Part shown: positions 51,017-53,104 of the stretch, one piece after another
Layout: the number at the start of each line of letters is the position of its first letter
Numbering within the stretch: the first letter of the stretch is position 1
Origin: an uncultured Bacteroidales bacterium
GTDB lineage: Bacteria; Bacteroidota; Bacteroidia; Bacteroidales; FEN-979
DNA length: 53,104 bases
Direction: 5' to 3'
NCBI GenBank assembly: GCA_903926565.1
Contig: CAIYJU010000206.1
Coordinates: 1 to 53,104, forward strand
Notes under the pieces: model-generated
The model's database searches: none
What the model saw: the letters and a program-made list of their open reading frames with translations, nothing else
Told to the model about the DNA's origin: nothing
Program-made: the position numbers and the translations under genes

Positions 51017-53104
51017 CTATTCTTCTGCAACAGGTTCCTCATCGTTGGTTTCTTCAACCTCAGGGGTTACATCATCCTTGGCGTATTTGGCATCACGGGC
51101 CAGATTTTCGGCCTTCACCATATTAGCCTTCAGATTTGCAAGAGCATCAATGTCACCGAGGGTCGTTTTCTCCAGGTTGTCCTTGAGTTTTTTAACCGCC
51201 TTTTTGGTGTCGCTCTCTTTTTTCAGTCCGGTTTTGGCATCCTTGTTCTTCTCGGCGTTCGCAACATCCTGATGAATTTTGCTGTGGCTGAGAATGATCT
51301 TCTTGTTCTCCTTGGAGAATTCGATGACCTTGAAGTCCATGGCTTCTTCTTCCCGTGCCATGCTATTATCCTCTTTGCCAAGATGGCGAAGCGGTGCAAA
51401 TCCTTCCACACCGTAAGGCAGGGCAATGATTGCGCCCTTGTCATTCAGGCTGACGATGGTTCCAAGGTGTACCGAGCCAACTGCAAAAACATTCTCGAAT
51501 ACATCCCATGGATTCTCTTCAAGCTGTTTATGCCCGAGGCTGAGGCGACGATTGTCAACATCCACTTCAAGTACCATTACTTCAATGCTTTCGTCGATCT
51601 TGGTAAATTCAGCAGGATGTTTGATTTTCTTCGACCAGCTGAGGTCAGAAATATGGATCAAACCATCAACGCCTTCTTCCAGTTCAACAAAAATTCCGAA
51701 ATTGGTAAAGTTGCGAACAGTGGCGGTGTGTTTGGAACGGATAGGATATTTATCCCTGATATTGGTCCATGGATCCGGAATAAGCTGTTTGATGCCCATC
51801 GACATCTTGCGCTCTTCACGGTCGAGTGTCAGGATGACAGCTTCCACTTCCTGGCCAACTTTCAGGAAATCATGGGCTGTACGTAAGTGCTGTGACCATG
51901 ACATTTCCGAAACGTGAATGAGGCCTTCAACGCCAACAGTGATTTCTACGAAAGCACCATAGTCAGCGATAACGACAACTTTGCCTTTTACCTTATCACC
52001 AATTTTCAGATCCTGATCCAATGAATCCCATGGGTGAGGAGTGAGTTGCTTGAGACCTAAAGCGATACGTTTTTTATTTTCATCGAAGTCGAGAATAACC
52101 ACCTTGATTTTCTGATCAAGTTTAACGATCTCTTCCGGGTGGTTGATACGTCCCCAGCTGAGGTCGGTGATGTGAACAAGACCATCCACGCCGCCGAGGT
52201 CAACAAATACACCATAGCTGGTGATGTTTTTAACGGTGCCTTCGAGAATCTGTCCCTTTTCGAGTTTCTTGATGATCTCTGCCTTCTGAGCTTCGAGCTC
52301 ATCTTCGATCAGTGCTTTGTGGGATACAACAACATTTTTGTATTCGTGGTTGATCTTCACAACTTTGAATTCCATCACTTTGTCGACAAATACGTCGTAA
52401 TCGCGAATGGGTTTTACATCGATCTGTGAACCCGGGAGGAATGCTTCGATACCGAAAATATCGACAATAAGTCCACCCTTGGTGCGGGATTTCACATAAC
52501 CCTTGATAATTTCCTGCTTTTCATAAGCATCGTTGATACGCTCCCATGATTTCAGGATACGCGCTTTTTTGTGCGAAAGGAGCAATTGACCGCTTGTATC
52601 TTCCTGGTTCTCGATGTAAACTTCAATTTTATCACCGATTTTCAGTTCCGGATTGTAGCGGAATTCGTTCATCTGGATCACACCATCGCTTTTGAAGCCA
52701 ATGTTCACGATGACTTCGCGGTTGGTCATGGTGACTACAGTACCTTCGATCACTTCATGGTCCTGGATGGCGCGAAGGGTCTGATCGTAAAGATCTTCCA
52801 GTTTGGCACGCTCGTCATTGGTGTAAATCTCGTGTTTTTTCCCAATGGCATCCCAGTCAAAATCTGCAGAGGCTACAGGGGCAACGTGAGGGGTTCTGGC
52901 CGGTCTTGCAGGAACTGCAACAACGGGTTCTGCGGCGGCAACTGCCAACGGTGCTTCAATAACTTCAGCAGATGGCTCTGCAACTACTTCGGCAACAGGC
53001 TCTGCAACTTCTTCTGCAACAGGTTCTGCTGCTTCTTCTGCAACAGGTTCTGCTGCTACTTCTGCAACAGGTTCTGGTACTACTTCTGCAGCAGGTTCTG
53101 CAAC
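51017..53104 (-). CDS. rpsA: 30S ribosomal protein S1, 5' end outside the window
   Basis: The reading frame stays open to the right edge, so the gene is partial: 695 codons are visible, and the TTG at 52948 is an internal leucine. About 80 residues rich in Ala, Glu, Pro and Val precede the first S1 domain. Six S1 (OB-fold) domains follow, seen for example in VEGTVVTMTNREVIVNIGF, LEGTVKNITSYGVFVDLGG, KGKVVVIADYGAFVEI and TATVRNFTNFGIFVELEEG. The C-terminus is a charged tail ending EEPVAEE. S1 binds mRNA leaders on the small ribosomal subunit. The gene is followed after three bases by rnz. Confidence 0.93.
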   Translation of the reverse strand, partial: VAEPAAEVVPEPVAEVAAEPVAEEAAEPVAEEVAEPVAEVVAEPSAEVIEAPLAVAAAEPVVAVPARPARTPHVAPVASADFDWDAIGKKHEIYTNDERAKLEDLYDQTLRAIQDHEVIEGTVVTMTNREVIVNIGFKSDGVIQMNEFRYNPELKIGDKIEVYIENQEDTSGQLLLSHKKARILKSWERINDAYEKQEIIKGYVKSRTKGGLIVDIFGIEAFLPGSQIDVKPIRDYDVFVDKVMEFKVVKINHEYKNVVVSHKALIEDELEAQKAEIIKKLEKGQILEGTVKNITSYGVFVDLGGVDGLVHITDLSWGRINHPEEIVKLDQKIKVVILDFDENKKRIALGLKQLTPHPWDSLDQDLKIGDKVKGKVVVIADYGAFVEITVGVEGLIHVSEMSWSQHLRTAHDFLKVGQEVEAVILTLDREERKMSMGIKQLIPDPWTNIRDKYPIRSKHTATVRNFTNFGIFVELEEGVDGLIHISDLSWSKKIKHPAEFTKIDESIEVMVLEVDVDNRRLSLGHKQLEENPWDVFENVFAVGSVHLGTIVSLNDKGAIIALPYGVEGFAPLRHLGKEDNSMAREEEAMDFKVIEFSKENKKIILSHSKIHQDVANAEKNKDAKTGLKKESDTKKAVKKLKDNLEKTTLGDIDALANLKANMVKAENLARDAKYAKDDVTPEVEETNDEEPVAEE
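52968..53104 (-). repeat. 24-base tandem repeats in the S1 N-terminal extension
   Basis: Imperfect copies start at 52968, 52992, 53016, 53040, 53064 and 53088, an exact 24-base period continuing to the window edge. On the coding strand each unit gives an octapeptide of the type VAEPVAEE or VAEPAAEV. The array is in frame within rpsA. Such arrays gain or lose whole units easily without shifting the frame. Confidence 0.85.

Noticed and set aside
52946..52948. Start of rpsA at 52948
   Set aside because: The codon is TTG within a continuous Ala-Glu-Pro-rich frame that stays open to the window edge, so it is an internal leucine.
1..53104. Mobile elements, CRISPR arrays, tRNA or rRNA genes
   Set aside because: No transposase, integrase, regular spacer-repeat array, or cloverleaf-like RNA was recognised on reading both strands.

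Overview
The window looks like a chromosomal segment of a Bacteroidota bacterium, most likely of the Bacteroidales type and probably anaerobic or microaerophilic. Evidence: two very long secreted proteins ending in type IX secretion (Por) sorting domains, promoters of the TAnnTTTG type, a surface-type BtuG-like lipoprotein under a cobalamin riboswitch, a Crp/Fnr regulator with an N-terminal cysteine cluster, and an S1 protein with a long acidic extension. No tRNA, rRNA, CRISPR array, phage gene or insertion sequence was recognised.

Region 1 (about 1-25.6 kb, all + strand) is a dense signalling island. It holds seven histidine kinases, a complete chemosensory set (two CheW, CheR-TPR, methyl-accepting protein, CheA-receiver, CheB), a second CheR, a MEDS-domain sensor, and eleven receiver domains, four of them in tandem in one 1375-residue hybrid kinase. 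The set CheW, CheR-TPR, CheW, MCP, CheA-REC, CheB matches the Wsp system of Pseudomonas. The gene in the position of the diguanylate cyclase WspR, however, encodes a receiver-histidine kinase. I see no DNA-binding or GGDEF output domain anywhere in this island, so its output must be elsewhere or by protein contact.

Region 2 (25.6-33.3 kb, +) is metabolic and surface-related. A DUF1338/HglS-like 2-oxoadipate dioxygenase is translationally coupled to a lipoprotein esterase-like protein and then to a YdiJ-like FAD/Fe-S D-2-hydroxyglutarate dehydrogenase, a plausible 2-oxoadipate to D-2-hydroxyglutarate to 2-oxoglutarate route. A T9SS-secreted choice-of-anchor-L protein with its own promoter follows.

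Region 3 (33.3-41.9 kb, +) is the most unusual part. It encodes a periplasmic binding protein fused across the membrane to a GcvH-like domain, a HybA-like four-cluster ferredoxin, a HybB/NrfD-like quinone-reactive membrane protein, and a second membrane-anchored GcvH-like protein. These are followed by a histidine kinase whose periplasmic sensor carries c-type heme motifs, a sigma-54 activator, and an archaemetzincin-type protease. Upstream lie a perfect 47-base palindrome and a sigma-54-like promoter. The palindrome core, TTATGT-N11-ACATAA, recurs immediately before the kinase gene. This looks like a self-contained, redox-sensed, sigma-54-controlled membrane electron-transfer system lacking any recognisable catalytic subunit.

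Region 4 (41.9-53.1 kb) is mainly minus strand: a 1939-residue PKD/GEVED T9SS protein with a clear terminator, the Crp/Fnr regulator (+), the riboswitch-controlled BtuG-like lipoprotein, and an rpsA-rnz operon. The RNase Z appears to lack its tRNA-binding exosite, and its early coding region contains a hairpin plus U-run that could terminate rpsA transcripts. rpsA runs off the right edge of the window.
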